A DNA stretch of 64,000 nt. Origin: Deltaproteobacteria bacterium HGW-Deltaproteobacteria-8 (lineage in GTDB: Bacteria > Desulfobacterota > Desulfovibrionia > Desulfovibrionales > Desulfovibrionaceae). The stretch lies in contig PHAR01000001.1 of assembly GCA_002840405.1 (NCBI GenBank), positions 262,384-326,383 on the forward strand, written 5' to 3'. Below are positions 1 to 8,423 of the stretch, in pieces. The notes under the pieces are model-generated. The model was not told where the DNA came from and did not search any database. It was given only the letters and a program-made list of their open reading frames with translations. Position 1 is the stretch's first letter. The number at the start of each line of letters is the position of its first letter. Position numbers and translations under genes: made by a program.

Positions 1-564
1 CCGAACCTCATCCCCCTGTTCCATCAGAACGTGCTCGGCATCTCCTCCTACATGCTCATGGTGGCCTACAAGATGTTCTGCTACGCCTTGGTGCCCATGA
101 TCCTCATGGCCATCGCCGACCTGTGGTGGACGCGCTACCGCTACAACGACAACCTGATGATGACCAAGGAAGAGGTCAAGGACGAACGCCGTCAGGCCGA
201 AGGCGACCCGGAAGTCAAGGCGAAGCAGCAGCGCAAATTCATGGAGTTCATGGCCAGGCGCCTGAACTCCAGCGTTCCCAGGGCCGACGTTGTCATCACC
301 AACCCCACCCACTACGCCATCGCCCTGCGCTACGACCTGACCGAGGCCCCGGCGCCCATGGTGCTGGCCAAGGGCGCAGACAGAATTGCAAAAAGAATCA
401 GGGATTTGGCCATCGAGAACGACATCCCCATCGTCGAAAATCCACCTCTGGCACAGGCTTTGTATAAGCAGGTGGAAATCGGTGAGACCATCCCCGAGGA
501 GATGTACCAGGCCGTGGCCGCAATTCTGGCCCGACTGGCTAAGTTCAAGGGCCGCAAAGGCTAG
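1..564 (+). CDS. flhB: FlhB, flagellar type III export protein (C-terminal part, 5' end outside window)
   Basis: This is the last 187 residues of FlhB, open from the first base of the window in the frame starting at base 1. A final membrane segment (about residues 15-40) is followed by the charged cytoplasmic linker and the C-terminal autocleavage domain. The NPTH motif, where FlhB cleaves itself between Asn and Pro, is at 301-312. FlhB sits in the export gate at the base of the flagellum and switches substrate specificity from rod/hook to filament proteins. flhA follows 57 bases downstream on the same strand, the usual order. The missing N-terminal membrane domain is only an effect of the window edge. 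Confidence 0.95.
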   Translation, partial: PNLIPLFHQNVLGISSYMLMVAYKMFCYALVPMILMAIADLWWTRYRYNDNLMMTKEEVKDERRQAEGDPEVKAKQQRKFMEFMARRLNSSVPRADVVITNPTHYAIALRYDLTEAPAPMVLAKGADRIAKRIRDLAIENDIPIVENPPLAQALYKQVEIGETIPEEMYQAVAAILARLAKFKGRKG

Positions 565-621
565 CTCCTCCTTTCAGGTGATGCTCTCTCCCGCGCACAA
601 ACCGCAGGGAGCGTCAAGATT

Positions 622-2733
622 ATGGCCACCCCCAAAAACAAATTCGCCAGCATAGACATCGACTACACCCAGTTTGCCAAGCAGGGAGACATTCTCCTCG
701 CCGCAGGCGTGGTCATCGTGCTGCTGATCATGCTTGTTCCCACGCCGACCATCATCATCGACTTCATGCTGACCTTCAGCATCGCCATCAGTCTCGTCAT
801 CCTGGTCACCAGCATGTTCCTTGAATCACCCATGGAATTCTCCATCTTTCCATCCCTGCTGCTTGTAACAACCCTCATGCGGCTGGCGCTCAACGTGGCC
901 TCCACCCGCCTCATCCTGATGCACGGCCACGAAGGCACGGGAGCTGCGGGCAGCGTCATCCAAAGCTTCGCCGAGTTCGTTGTCGGCGGCAACTACGCCA
1001 TCGGCATTGTCATTTATTGGATTCTGTTCACCATCAACAAAACCGTCGTCGTCGGCGGCATGTCACGCATCGCGGAAGTTGCAGCACGCTTTACCCTGGA
1101 CTCCATGCCCGGCAAGCAGATGGCCGTTGAAGCGGACCTGAACGCTGGCCTCATCGACGAGCCCGAGGCCACGCGCCGCCGCGAAAAGATCCGCAAGGAA
1201 TCCGACTTTTACGGCGCCATGGACGGCGCAGGCAAGTTCGTCTCCGGCGACGTCAAGGCCGGCGCCATCATGCTGATGATCAACCTGGTGGGTGGCTTCT
1301 TCATTGGCGTGTTCCAGAAGGACATGAGCTGGCTTGATGCAGCAAGGACCTTCACCATGCTGACCATCGGCGATGGTCTGGTTGCCACCATTCCTTCGCT
1401 CATCACCGCCACGGCCACAGGCATCATCGTCTCCCGCTCCGCCGCAGAGGCCAAGATGGGCGAGGAATTCCTCGGCCAGCTGACCTTCCACCACCGCGCG
1501 CTCAAGCTCGTGTCCGGCATCCTGCTCGTCTTCGGCCTGATTCCGGGCCTGCCCACCCTGCCCTTCCTGTTCTTCGCCGGGCTCGTGTACTGGATCGCCC
1601 GCATGTCCGAACGCACCCGCCCCGAACACGAGGCCAAGATCAAGTCGGAAAAGGACAAGGCCAAAGGCGGCGCCTCGCAGCTGGATACCCCGGAAGAGGT
1701 GCAGTCGCTCTTGCCGCTGGACCAGCTGGAACTGGAGGTCGGCTACGGGCTCATCCCGCTGGTGGACGAGGAGCAGAACGGCAACCTGCTCTCGCGTATC
1801 CGCTCCATCCGCCGCCAGTTCGCCCTGGACATGGGCGTGGTCATCCCGTCGCTGCACCTGCGCGACAACCTGCAGCTCAAGCCTGGCGAGTACCGCATGC
1901 TGGTGAAGGGCAACGCCATCGCCTCGGCCGAGATATTGATCGACCACTTCCTGGCCATGGACCCCGGCGACGCCAAGCACCGCATCGAGGGCGTGGAGAC
2001 CGTGGAGCCCGCCTTCAACCTGCCTGCCGTCTGGATTCCGGACGTGCAGCGCGAGGCCGCCATGCTGGCCGGCTACACCGTGGTCGACCCGTCCACCGTG
2101 GTGGCCACGCACCTGACCGAGGTCTTCCGCCGCAACCTGCAGGACTTCCTGGGCCGCCAGGAGGTGCAGGACCTCCTGAACAATCTGGCCAAGCGCGCGC
2201 CCAAGGCTGTGGAAAACCTGGTGCCGAACATGCTGCCTCTCGGCACCGTGCAGAAGGTTCTCCAGAACCTGGTGCGCGAGGGCGTCAGCATCCGAGACAT
2301 GATGACCATCACCGAGGCTCTGTGCGACTACGGCCCGGCCATCCAGGACGCCGGGATGCTCACGGAGTACGTGCGCGCCCGCATGGGCCGTACCATCGTC
2401 AAAAACTACATGGCCAGCGACGGCAGCCTGCCCATCATGACCCTGTCCGGCGAGATCGACGAACTCTTGACGACAAGCGTGCGCAGCAGCGACCAGGGCG
2501 GCTATCTGGCCCTGGAGCCGGGCAAGGCCCAGCAGGTCATCAAGGCCATCTCCACGGCCCAGGACAACACCGCAGGCACCGACGGGCAGCCGGTTCTCTT
2601 GACCGCACCGCAGATCCGGCCACATCTGGCCCAATTGTTGCTTCGCTTCCTGCCAACCATGCCTGTGGTTTCACAGGCGGAAATACCGGCAGATATCCGA
2701 ATCCATTCACTCGCCACTGTGAAGCTGGGCTGA
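622..2733 (+). CDS. flhA: FlhA, flagellar type III export gate protein
   Basis: 703 residues, the normal FlhA length. The N-terminal half carries several hydrophobic segments (about residues 20-130 and 200-320), and the FHIPEP-family signature RIAEVAARFTLDSMPGKQMA lies between them near residue 150. The C-terminal half is the cytosolic docking domain for export chaperones and substrates. FlhA is the central membrane channel and proton-driven component of the flagellar export apparatus. The start is preceded by a purine-rich AGGGAG. It ends 4 bases before flhF, so translation is probably coupled. Confidence 0.97.
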   Translation: MATPKNKFASIDIDYTQFAKQGDILLAAGVVIVLLIMLVPTPTIIIDFMLTFSIAISLVILVTSMFLESPMEFSIFPSLLLVTTLMRLALNVASTRLILMHGHEGTGAAGSVIQSFAEFVVGGNYAIGIVIYWILFTINKTVVVGGMSRIAEVAARFTLDSMPGKQMAVEADLNAGLIDEPEATRRREKIRKESDFYGAMDGAGKFVSGDVKAGAIMLMINLVGGFFIGVFQKDMSWLDAARTFTMLTIGDGLVATIPSLITATATGIIVSRSAAEAKMGEEFLGQLTFHHRALKLVSGILLVFGLIPGLPTLPFLFFAGLVYWIARMSERTRPEHEAKIKSEKDKAKGGASQLDTPEEVQSLLPLDQLELEVGYGLIPLVDEEQNGNLLSRIRSIRRQFALDMGVVIPSLHLRDNLQLKPGEYRMLVKGNAIASAEILIDHFLAMDPGDAKHRIEGVETVEPAFNLPAVWIPDVQREAAMLAGYTVVDPSTVVATHLTEVFRRNLQDFLGRQEVQDLLNNLAKRAPKAVENLVPNMLPLGTVQKVLQNLVREGVSIRDMMTITEALCDYGPAIQDAGMLTEYVRARMGRTIVKNYMASDGSLPIMTLSGEIDELLTTSVRSSDQGGYLALEPGKAQQVIKAISTAQDNTAGTDGQPVLLTAPQIRPHLAQLLLRFLPTMPVVSQAEIPADIRIHSLATVKLG

Positions 2734-2737
2734 TACT

Positions 2738-3832
2738 ATGCAAGTAAAAACATTCAAGGGATCGGATACACAGGCCGCCCTGGCGCTGGTCAAGGCTGAG
2801 CTCGGCGACGACGCCATCATCCTGAACACCAAGACCGTGCGCACCGGCGGCGGGAAAACCTGCGAGATCACCGCAGCCATCGACCCGAAGGCCAAGAACG
2901 GCAATGGCAATGGCTCAGGCTCCGGCCAGCGCGATCCCGGCGGTTTCGTGCCCATGCAGGATTCGAATCCCTCGGACTGGACCTGCGAATGGCGGCAGAT
3001 CAAGGACCATCTAATGGCCCTGGTGAAGCCCCAGATGAACATGAGCGACCTGGCCCCCAGGCAGCGCGTGGCCCTCCAGTATTTGGAGCGCGAGGAAGTG
3101 GACACCCAGGTCATGCTCAAGGTCTTCCTCGACCTCAAGGCCGATGCCGACCGCCCAATTCTCCCTGTGCTGGAGTCCGTAGCCCCCTGCTACGGGTTCG
3201 GGTCAAAAAAATGGCTCCAGAAGATCCACGTCTTTGCCGGGCCGCATGGCGCAGGCAAGACCTCCTGCCTGGTGCGCCTGGCCCTGCGCGAGAAACAGCT
3301 CAAGCCCAAGTCGCGCATCTGCGTGGTGGCCTCCGACGAGGGCCAGGGCAAGGGCCGGCTCGTGCTGCGCCACTATGCAGACCTCTCCGGCCTAGCCTTC
3401 CGCGAGGCGGGAAATGCCGAGGAGATGGAGGAATTGCTCAAGGAAGCGCACAAGTTCGACATGATCCTCATCGACCTGCCCGGCCTGTCCGGCAAGGCCA
3501 CGCTGGCCGAGCGCCTGGACGACCTGGGCCTGTCCAGCAGCCGGGACATGGCCGCGCACCTCGTGGTCGCGCCGTACTTCAGCGCCAGCCAGTATGCGGA
3601 AATCGCCAGGCGCTATGGCTGCCCACAACTGAAAAGTCTCATCTGGACGAAACTGGATGAAGCCTGTACCTTTGGCGCACTGCTCAACATGGCGCGGCTG
3701 ACCGAGCTCCCCGTTTCAGCATTGTCTTTTGGTGCGGGACTCAAGAACACCATCACTCCCGCTGTCAGCGAGATGTTGTGGCGGCTCATCTTCAAGCACA
3801 CCCTGCCCGGCGCGACAGCCGAGCGGAATTGA
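2738..3832 (+). CDS. flhF: FlhF, SRP-like GTPase for flagellar placement
   Basis: 364 residues. The N-terminal region (MQVKTFKGSDTQAALALVK) is typical of the FlhF basic domain. The NG domain has a P-loop GPHGAGKTS (about residue 168) and a guanine-specificity TKLDE (about residue 305). FlhF, with FlhG, sets the site and number of polar flagella. Oddities: the SRP-family DT-R-x-G-A-x-E-Q-L motif reads ASDEGQGKGRLVLRH and the DTxGR motif reads DLPGLSG, so GTPase chemistry may be altered. Neighbours flhA and flhG make the assignment firm despite this divergence. Confidence 0.93.
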   Translation: MQVKTFKGSDTQAALALVKAELGDDAIILNTKTVRTGGGKTCEITAAIDPKAKNGNGNGSGSGQRDPGGFVPMQDSNPSDWTCEWRQIKDHLMALVKPQMNMSDLAPRQRVALQYLEREEVDTQVMLKVFLDLKADADRPILPVLESVAPCYGFGSKKWLQKIHVFAGPHGAGKTSCLVRLALREKQLKPKSRICVVASDEGQGKGRLVLRHYADLSGLAFREAGNAEEMEELLKEAHKFDMILIDLPGLSGKATLAERLDDLGLSSSRDMAAHLVVAPYFSASQYAEIARRYGCPQLKSLIWTKLDEACTFGALLNMARLTELPVSALSFGAGLKNTITPAVSEMLWRLIFKHTLPGATAERN

Positions 3833-3846
3833 TAGCGAGGCAGGCA

Positions 3847-4674
3847 ATGACAAGCTCTCTTCCTCTGGTCTTCTCGGTCACTTCCGGCAAAGGCGGGGTC
3901 GGCAAGACAAACATTTCCGTGAACCTGGCCCTGGCCTTGACCAGGATGGGCAAGCGCGTGGTCATCCTCGACGCCGACTTGGGTCTGGCCAATGTGGACG
4001 TGATCCTGGGCATCACGCCCAAGCTCAACCTCTTCCACCTCTTCGCCGAGGGCATGACCCTCGAGAAGATCCTCTGCGACACGCCGTACGGCTTCCGCAT
4101 CCTGCCGGCCGCCTCGGGTGTCAGCGACATGGTCAACCTGAACACCGGCCAGAAGCTGGACCTCCTGGAGTCCATGGACTACCTGGAGGGCGGCATCGAC
4201 CACCTCATCGTGGACACCGGCGCCGGCATCAACGACAACGTGCTCTACTTCAACATCGCGGCCAGTGAGCGCCTTGTGGTGCTGACCACCGAGCCCACTT
4301 CGCTGACGGACGCATACGCGCTCATCAAGGTGCTCAAGCTGAAGCACGGCGTGGACCGCTTCCGCGTACTGGTGAACATGGCGAAGGACGAAAAAGTCGC
4401 CAAGGAGATCTTCACCAAGCTCTACAAGGCCTGCGACCACTTTTTAAGTGGCGTATCCCTTGATTTTGTGGGCTTCATCCCGCAGGATGCGGCAGTGCGC
4501 AAAGCCGTCATCGCCCAGACGCCGTTCACGCATTTAACCCCTGATTGCCCCGCCAGCGTGGCCATAGGTCAGGCAGCGGCCAAGATAACCAGTTGGAAAG
4601 TCACGGCGAAGGCAGATGGAAACATTAAATTCTTCTGGAAAAAGCTGCTCTTCCAGGAGCAGTCCGTGGCGTGA
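3847..4674 (+). CDS. flhG: FlhG/FleN, MinD-like ATPase controlling flagellar number
   Basis: 275 residues from the ATG at 3847. Upstream in-frame GTG codons exist, but homology to MinD-type ATPases begins right after this ATG. The deviant Walker A motif SGKGGVGKTN is near residue 12, followed by ILDADLGLANVDVILG, the family switch region. FlhG is the ATP-dependent antagonist/activator of FlhF and limits the number of flagella. The gene starts 14 bases after flhF and its end overlaps the start of fliA by 59 bases. It lacks an obvious C-terminal amphipathic MinD helix, which I could not judge firmly. Confidence 0.93.
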   Translation: MTSSLPLVFSVTSGKGGVGKTNISVNLALALTRMGKRVVILDADLGLANVDVILGITPKLNLFHLFAEGMTLEKILCDTPYGFRILPAASGVSDMVNLNTGQKLDLLESMDYLEGGIDHLIVDTGAGINDNVLYFNIAASERLVVLTTEPTSLTDAYALIKVLKLKHGVDRFRVLVNMAKDEKVAKEIFTKLYKACDHFLSGVSLDFVGFIPQDAAVRKAVIAQTPFTHLTPDCPASVAIGQAAAKITSWKVTAKADGNIKFFWKKLLFQEQSVA

Positions 4675-5407
4675 TTTAGAGACCGGCACTGTTGCCTGGC
4701 CGCAATTTCCACCGCGCGACCAGGAAAACATCGTCCGTCACTACGCCCCGAAGATCCGCATCCTTGCGCTCCGGATGAAGAACAAGCTGCCACAAAGCGT
4801 GGAGCTTGGCGAACTCATCAGCGCAGGGAGCATCGGTCTGCTTGACGCTTTGGGAAAGTTCCGCCCGGAGCTGGGCATCAAGTTCGACACCTACGCGGAG
4901 AACCGCATCAAGGGCGCCATGCTCGACGAGCTGCGCCGCATGGACTGGTTCTCTCGCGGCATGCGCCAGAAGGTGAAGATGCTCGACGAGGCCATGCGCC
5001 AGATCGAGCATGAAACAGGCTCCACGGCAACGCAGGAGCAGTTGAGCACAAAGACCGGTTTGTCCTCGCGCGAGGTGCAACAGGGTCTGGAGGCCTTGCA
5101 AAACCAGTTGTGTGTCAGCCTCGACGCGTTTCAGGAGAATTTCGTCGGCACCCGCGAGTCCTTGTCCGAGAACGAGCCATACCAGTCCACTGCATTCCAA
5201 GAAATGGTTGACAAGATTGCAGGCCTCATAGAAGAGTTGACTCCTAGAGAGAAGCTTGTCATATCACTCTACTACGGTGAAGAATTGAACATGAAGGAGA
5301 CCGCCCAGGTCATGGACATCACCGAGGGCCGCGTCTCTCAGTTGCATTCACAGGCTTTGGCCAAGCTCCGCGACAACTTCCGGCGGCGCTACGAAAACGC
5401 AGATTGA
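4616..5407 (+). CDS. fliA: FliA, flagellar sigma factor (sigma-28)
   Basis: 263 residues. Region 2 is recognisable (ELGIKFDTYAENRIKGAML, near residues 84-102), as is region 4 with its helix-turn-helix (LTPREKLVISLYYGEELNMK to SQLHSQALAKLR). FliA/WhiG-type sigma factors direct RNA polymerase to late flagellar and chemotaxis promoters. The start overlaps the flhG end by 59 bases; residues before WRDLETG are poorly conserved-looking, so a slightly later start is possible. A perfect match to the classical FliA promoter is present elsewhere in this window at 42970-42996. Its activity would normally be held by FlgM, which I do not see here. Confidence 0.94.
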   Translation: METLNSSGKSCSSRSSPWRDLETGTVAWPQFPPRDQENIVRHYAPKIRILALRMKNKLPQSVELGELISAGSIGLLDALGKFRPELGIKFDTYAENRIKGAMLDELRRMDWFSRGMRQKVKMLDEAMRQIEHETGSTATQEQLSTKTGLSSREVQQGLEALQNQLCVSLDAFQENFVGTRESLSENEPYQSTAFQEMVDKIAGLIEELTPREKLVISLYYGEELNMKETAQVMDITEGRVSQLHSQALAKLRDNFRRRYENAD

Positions 5408-5424
5408 TTCAAGGGGAGAACAAC

Positions 5425-5808
5425 ATGCCTGCAGACAAGAATATGCGCATCCTTATCGTCGATGATTTTTCCACCATGCGCAAGATCATCAAGAACATCC
5501 TCCGCCAGCTCGGCTTCAACAACGTCACCGAGGCTGACGATGGCACCACCGGTTGGGAAGTCCTCAACCGCGACAACATCGACTTCATCATCTCCGACTG
5601 GAACATGCCGCAGATGACCGGGATCGAGCTCTTGCGCAAGGTGCGCTCCAGCGAGGAATACGCCAGCACCCCATTCCTCATGGTCACGGCCGAAGCCCAG
5701 CAGGAGAACATCATCGAAGCCGTTCAGGCCAAGGTTTCCAACTACATCGTGAAACCGTTCACCCCGGAGACCCTGGGCCAGAAGATCGACAAGATCTTCG
5801 CAGCTTAA
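5425..5808 (+). CDS. cheY: CheY-like single-domain response regulator
   Basis: 127 residues, receiver domain only. The acidic pocket (IVDDF near residue 10), the phosphoacceptor Asp in IISDWNMPQMTG (about residue 57), the Thr in LMVTAEA (about residue 87) and the Lys in YIVKPF (about residue 109) are all present. Phospho-CheY binds the flagellar switch to change rotation. The ATG at 5425 is chosen because AAGGGGAG lies about 7 bases upstream; an in-frame ATT/ATG region earlier has no such site. It directly follows fliA and precedes fliL, which supports a chemotaxis or motor role. Confidence 0.92.
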   Translation: MPADKNMRILIVDDFSTMRKIIKNILRQLGFNNVTEADDGTTGWEVLNRDNIDFIISDWNMPQMTGIELLRKVRSSEEYASTPFLMVTAEAQQENIIEAVQAKVSNYIVKPFTPETLGQKIDKIFAA

Positions 5809-5841
5809 GGCCTAACCCTTTAATGGGGGGGCATGCTCGAC

Positions 5842-6543
5842 ATGGTTCCAGATCCGGCTGAGGAGGCAAGACCAACAGGCGCAGGAAAACCTGACAACAA
5901 TGATGTCATGCTGGACACCAGTGAGCCGTCGCGCGCCGCGCAGAAGGTCGACCTTGACCTGGACGACGCGCCCTTCCTCGAGGAAGAGGAAGAGGTCAAG
6001 CCGGAAGCGCCAAAACCAAAGAAGGAAGTAAGCCTCGCCGAAGACGAGGCGGAAAAGCCGGCCCCCAGAGACCGGAAAAAGCTCATCATCATCGGCGCAG
6101 CAGCCCTGGTCCTCGTGCTGGCGCTCGGTCTTGCCGCCAAGTTCTTCTTCTTCAAGGGCAAGGCCCCCGCCCCCGCCGACAAGACGGCCCAGTCAGCCGC
6201 ACAGGACAACAACACGCAGGCCGTTGCGCCCGAGCTCCCAGAAATCCAGGTCCGCATGGAGCCGTTCTGGGTGGAGCAAAAGGGCGAGGGTGACGAGGTG
6301 CGCTTCCTCATTGCGCGCATCCTGCTGAGCACGCACGATGAGAATATCGCCAAGGAATTTCAGGCCAGAATGATGCAGGCCAGAAACGCCATCTTCTACT
6401 ACCTAAAAAATAAAGATGTTCAGTTTTTGGCCGATGAGAAGAACGCTGAGAAGTTGAAGTCAGAACTGCTCCTGGTCGTCAACCAGTATGTCAGCGACGG
6501 CAAGTTCGATACACTCCTGTTCGAGGAATATGTGGTGAAATAG
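5842..6543 (+). CDS. fliL: FliL-like flagellar basal-body-associated protein
   Basis: 233 residues from ATG 5842; an earlier ATG at 5833 is only one base after the G7 ribosome-binding stretch (5825-5831), so 5842 is better spaced. The N-terminal ~75 residues are acidic and Lys/Pro-rich, followed by one membrane segment (IIIGAAALVLVLALGLAA) and a periplasmic domain ending in TLLFEEYVVK, a typical FliL tail. FliL surrounds the stator units and supports motor torque. The long acidic cytoplasmic leader is longer than in enterobacterial FliL. It ends one base before the next gene. Confidence 0.88.
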   Translation: MVPDPAEEARPTGAGKPDNNDVMLDTSEPSRAAQKVDLDLDDAPFLEEEEEVKPEAPKPKKEVSLAEDEAEKPAPRDRKKLIIIGAAALVLVLALGLAAKFFFFKGKAPAPADKTAQSAAQDNNTQAVAPELPEIQVRMEPFWVEQKGEGDEVRFLIARILLSTHDENIAKEFQARMMQARNAIFYYLKNKDVQFLADEKNAEKLKSELLLVVNQYVSDGKFDTLLFEEYVVK

Positions 6544-6544
6544 C

Positions 6545-6877
6545 ATGGCTACCACGCCGCTTGACCTGCCCATTCTGATCTCACAACTGCCCAACATGCA
6601 GCAGATGGCGGGCTCGCACATCATTCCGCAAGACGCCCAGCAGGCCCTCTTCGGCCAGATGGTGGCCGACCAGCAGCGCAAGGTCGAGCAGACCGTCCAG
6701 GAAGTGGAAAAGAAGGAGAAGCTGGAAGCCATCAGCCAGGATACCGGCGGCAAGAACTCCGCGCCGGGCTTCTCACGACAACGCCGCAGACCGCCCCCAG
6801 AGACCATTCCGGAACCTGACACCCAGTCGTCCAACGCCTCGCCTTGGGCCGGAAACATCATCAACGTAAAGATTTGA
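6545..6877 (+). CDS. Small hypothetical protein at the end of the flagellar operon
   Basis: 110 residues, starting one base after the fliL stop, so it is translated in the same message. It has no membrane segment or signal peptide. The middle (about residues 38-65) is a charged helix with repeated Lys/Glu and Gln, and the C-terminal third is Arg/Pro-rich and probably disordered. I do not recognise a family. Position suggests a motor- or export-associated accessory protein, which is inference only. Confidence 0.75.
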   Translation: MATTPLDLPILISQLPNMQQMAGSHIIPQDAQQALFGQMVADQQRKVEQTVQEVEKKEKLEAISQDTGGKNSAPGFSRQRRRPPPETIPEPDTQSSNASPWAGNIINVKI

Positions 6878-6894
6878 GACCACCTGACCGCGCT

Positions 6895-7098
6895 CTACTT
6901 GGGCCGCTTCCGGTCTTCCTCCTCCTCTTCCTCCAGTTCCTCCTTTGACGGATAGCGTCCGGTGAACCAGTATTCAAGCCACCTCCGCCTGCGTCTGCGC
7001 GCCGCCGGAGGCCCAGGCCTGTCCTTGAGCCGGTCGACGAAGATGGTGAGGAACAGTCCAAACCCAAAAACAACCAGAGCAAACCACCAGTTGTTCAT
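6895..7098 (-). CDS. Small membrane protein with acidic tail
   Basis: 67 residues. The ATG at 7098 is chosen because GGGGGAGAA lies immediately upstream on the minus strand; a longer reading frame exists but lacks such a site. It has a single N-terminal hydrophobic segment (NNWWFALVVFGFGLFLTIFV), a run of six arginines near residue 35 and a C-terminal stretch rich in glutamate. It is convergent with the flagellar operon, with only 17 bases between the stops. No family recognised; likely an inner-membrane micro-protein. Confidence 0.6.
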   Translation of the reverse strand: MNNWWFALVVFGFGLFLTIFVDRLKDRPGPPAARRRRRRWLEYWFTGRYPSKEELEEEEEEDRKRPK

Positions 7099-7288
7099 TT
7101 CTCCCCCGAACGTGGACTGCATTTTCCTTTGCACATGATTCCGGCCTACGGCGATTTTTCTAAAAACGCGAGATATTTTATGCGGCAGTCGCGATGGCAT
7201 TGCCTCTATGCCCGTGAATGTGCATAATGCATGAGCGGACACGGCGCATGGCCTGATTTCCGCCACCACAAACATGCGAGGAGGAAGA

Positions 7289-7849
7289 GTGCCCATACCG
7301 AACGATTACACACTGTTCAGCGGCGGCGCCCAGGGCGCCGAGGCCGAGTTCGGCAAGCTGGCCGAGAAAATCGGCGTCCAGGAGGTCAACTTCTCCTTCG
7401 AAGGCCACAAGATCGAACGAACCCGCGGCCTGCGAATGCTCACCTCCGAGGAACTCATGCGCAAGGACGTCAGCCTGACCTACGTGTCCAAGCTACTGGA
7501 CCGCAACTTCAGCAACGCCCCGCACATCCGCATGGTCATGCGCACCATCATGTACCAGGTCGACGCAGGCCTTGAGGTCTTCGTCATCGGCAACATCCTG
7601 GACAACGGCACCGTCAACGGCGGAACCGGCTGGGGCGCGGAGTTCGCCAAGATCTGCAACAAGCCTCTGTTCGTCTTCGACCAGGTGAAGAGCGGCTGGT
7701 TCAGCTTCGCGCACGGCAAGTGGGAAGCTGTGGAGGCGCCGGTGATCACAAAGACCCATTTCACGGGCACGGGCACGCGCTTTCTGGAAGACAACGGCCG
7801 CCAGGCCATTGCCGACCTCTTCACGCGCTCCTTCCGCGCCTCGGTCTAG
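7289..7849 (+). CDS. SLOG-like nucleotide-binding fold protein of unknown function
   Basis: 186 residues from the GTG at 7289, which has GAGGAGG four bases upstream; the ATG at 7274 overlaps that site and is less likely. The N-terminus reads PNDYTLFSGGAQGAEAEFG, resembling the glycine-rich first loop of SLOG (LOG/DprA/YspA-like) Rossmann proteins, and GGTGWGAEFA near residue 115 matches a second conserved loop. No catalytic assignment can be made. SLOG proteins generally bind nucleotides or nucleotide-derived ligands. It stands alone, with a hairpin just downstream at 7861-7909. Confidence 0.65.
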   Translation: MPIPNDYTLFSGGAQGAEAEFGKLAEKIGVQEVNFSFEGHKIERTRGLRMLTSEELMRKDVSLTYVSKLLDRNFSNAPHIRMVMRTIMYQVDAGLEVFVIGNILDNGTVNGGTGWGAEFAKICNKPLFVFDQVKSGWFSFAHGKWEAVEAPVITKTHFTGTGTRFLEDNGRQAIADLFTRSFRASV

Positions 7850-7860
7850 CTTTCGCAACA

Positions 7861-7909
7861 GAACAGCGGGCGATCCCTGTCCTCACCCGGACGAGATCGC
7901 CCGCTGTTC
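7861..7909 (+). terminator. Perfect 15-bp inverted repeat after the SLOG-like gene
   Basis: GAACAGCGGGCGATC at 7861-7875 pairs perfectly with 7895-7909 around a 19-base loop, starting 11 bases after the stop codon. There is no strong T-run directly after it (the next Ts are in GATTTT at 7919), so it may be a weak or factor-dependent terminator or an mRNA-stabilising stem. Confidence 0.65.
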
Positions 7910-7999
7910 GCACGAATTGATTTTCCGCACAAAACCGTGCATCCCAACTCCATGGCTGGGCTTCCTGCCCGGCCGCACAGCCAAACACACGGGTGCCCC

Positions 8000-8416
8000 A
8001 TGCAGATCACCGCGTTGCTGCTTCTGGCCCTTACGGTCACTGAAATGGCCCTGCTCTTCGTGGTCATCATCTTCTACCTGCGCTTGCGCAAGTCCGAGAC
8101 CCTCATCGCGCGCATGCAGACCAAGCAGGAGGAGTTTTTGAACAAGCTGCGCGCCAACGCCCAGCTGGAGCAGGAGCTCGTGGACAGCTTCGAGCGCAGG
8201 CAGGACGAGCTGTCCAGGCTCGACGGCCAGCTCACCGAGCGGGTGGTCATCTTGAACAAGCTGCTCAAGCAGGCCGACGAATACGCCCGCTCACCGCAGT
8301 TCCTGCGCCAGGTCATCATTTCCGGCAACCGCCAGGGCAAGTCGCCCAAGGAGCTTGCCAAGACGACAGGCCTGTCCGTTGACGAGGTCGAGCTCATCAT
8401 CGACCAGAACATGTAA
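8000..8416 (+). CDS. Membrane-anchored coiled-coil protein
   Basis: 138 residues from ATG 8000; an in-frame ATG at 7937 would add a non-hydrophobic leader and is less likely. One N-terminal membrane segment (TVTEMALLFVVIIFYLRLR) is followed by a long heptad-like helix rich in Leu/Glu/Gln (about residues 28-95). The C-terminal part, from SPKELAKTTGLSVDEVELII, looks like a small helix-turn-helix. It lies 7 bases before the FliK-like gene, so the two probably share a message. Function unknown. Confidence 0.7.
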   Translation: MQITALLLLALTVTEMALLFVVIIFYLRLRKSETLIARMQTKQEEFLNKLRANAQLEQELVDSFERRQDELSRLDGQLTERVVILNKLLKQADEYARSPQFLRQVIISGNRQGKSPKELAKTTGLSVDEVELIIDQNM

Positions 8417-8423
8417 GGCCGGC

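Noticed and set aside
448-463. Sigma-54-like TGGCAC-N5-TTGTA inside flhB, upstream of flhA
   Set aside because: It lies in coding sequence, misses the central GC of the -12 element, and flhA is close to flhB in an operon.
1063-2634. 523-codon open frame on the minus strand
   Set aside because: It is antisense to flhA, which has full family motifs; His/Gly/Val-rich composition is the usual shadow of a GC-rich gene.
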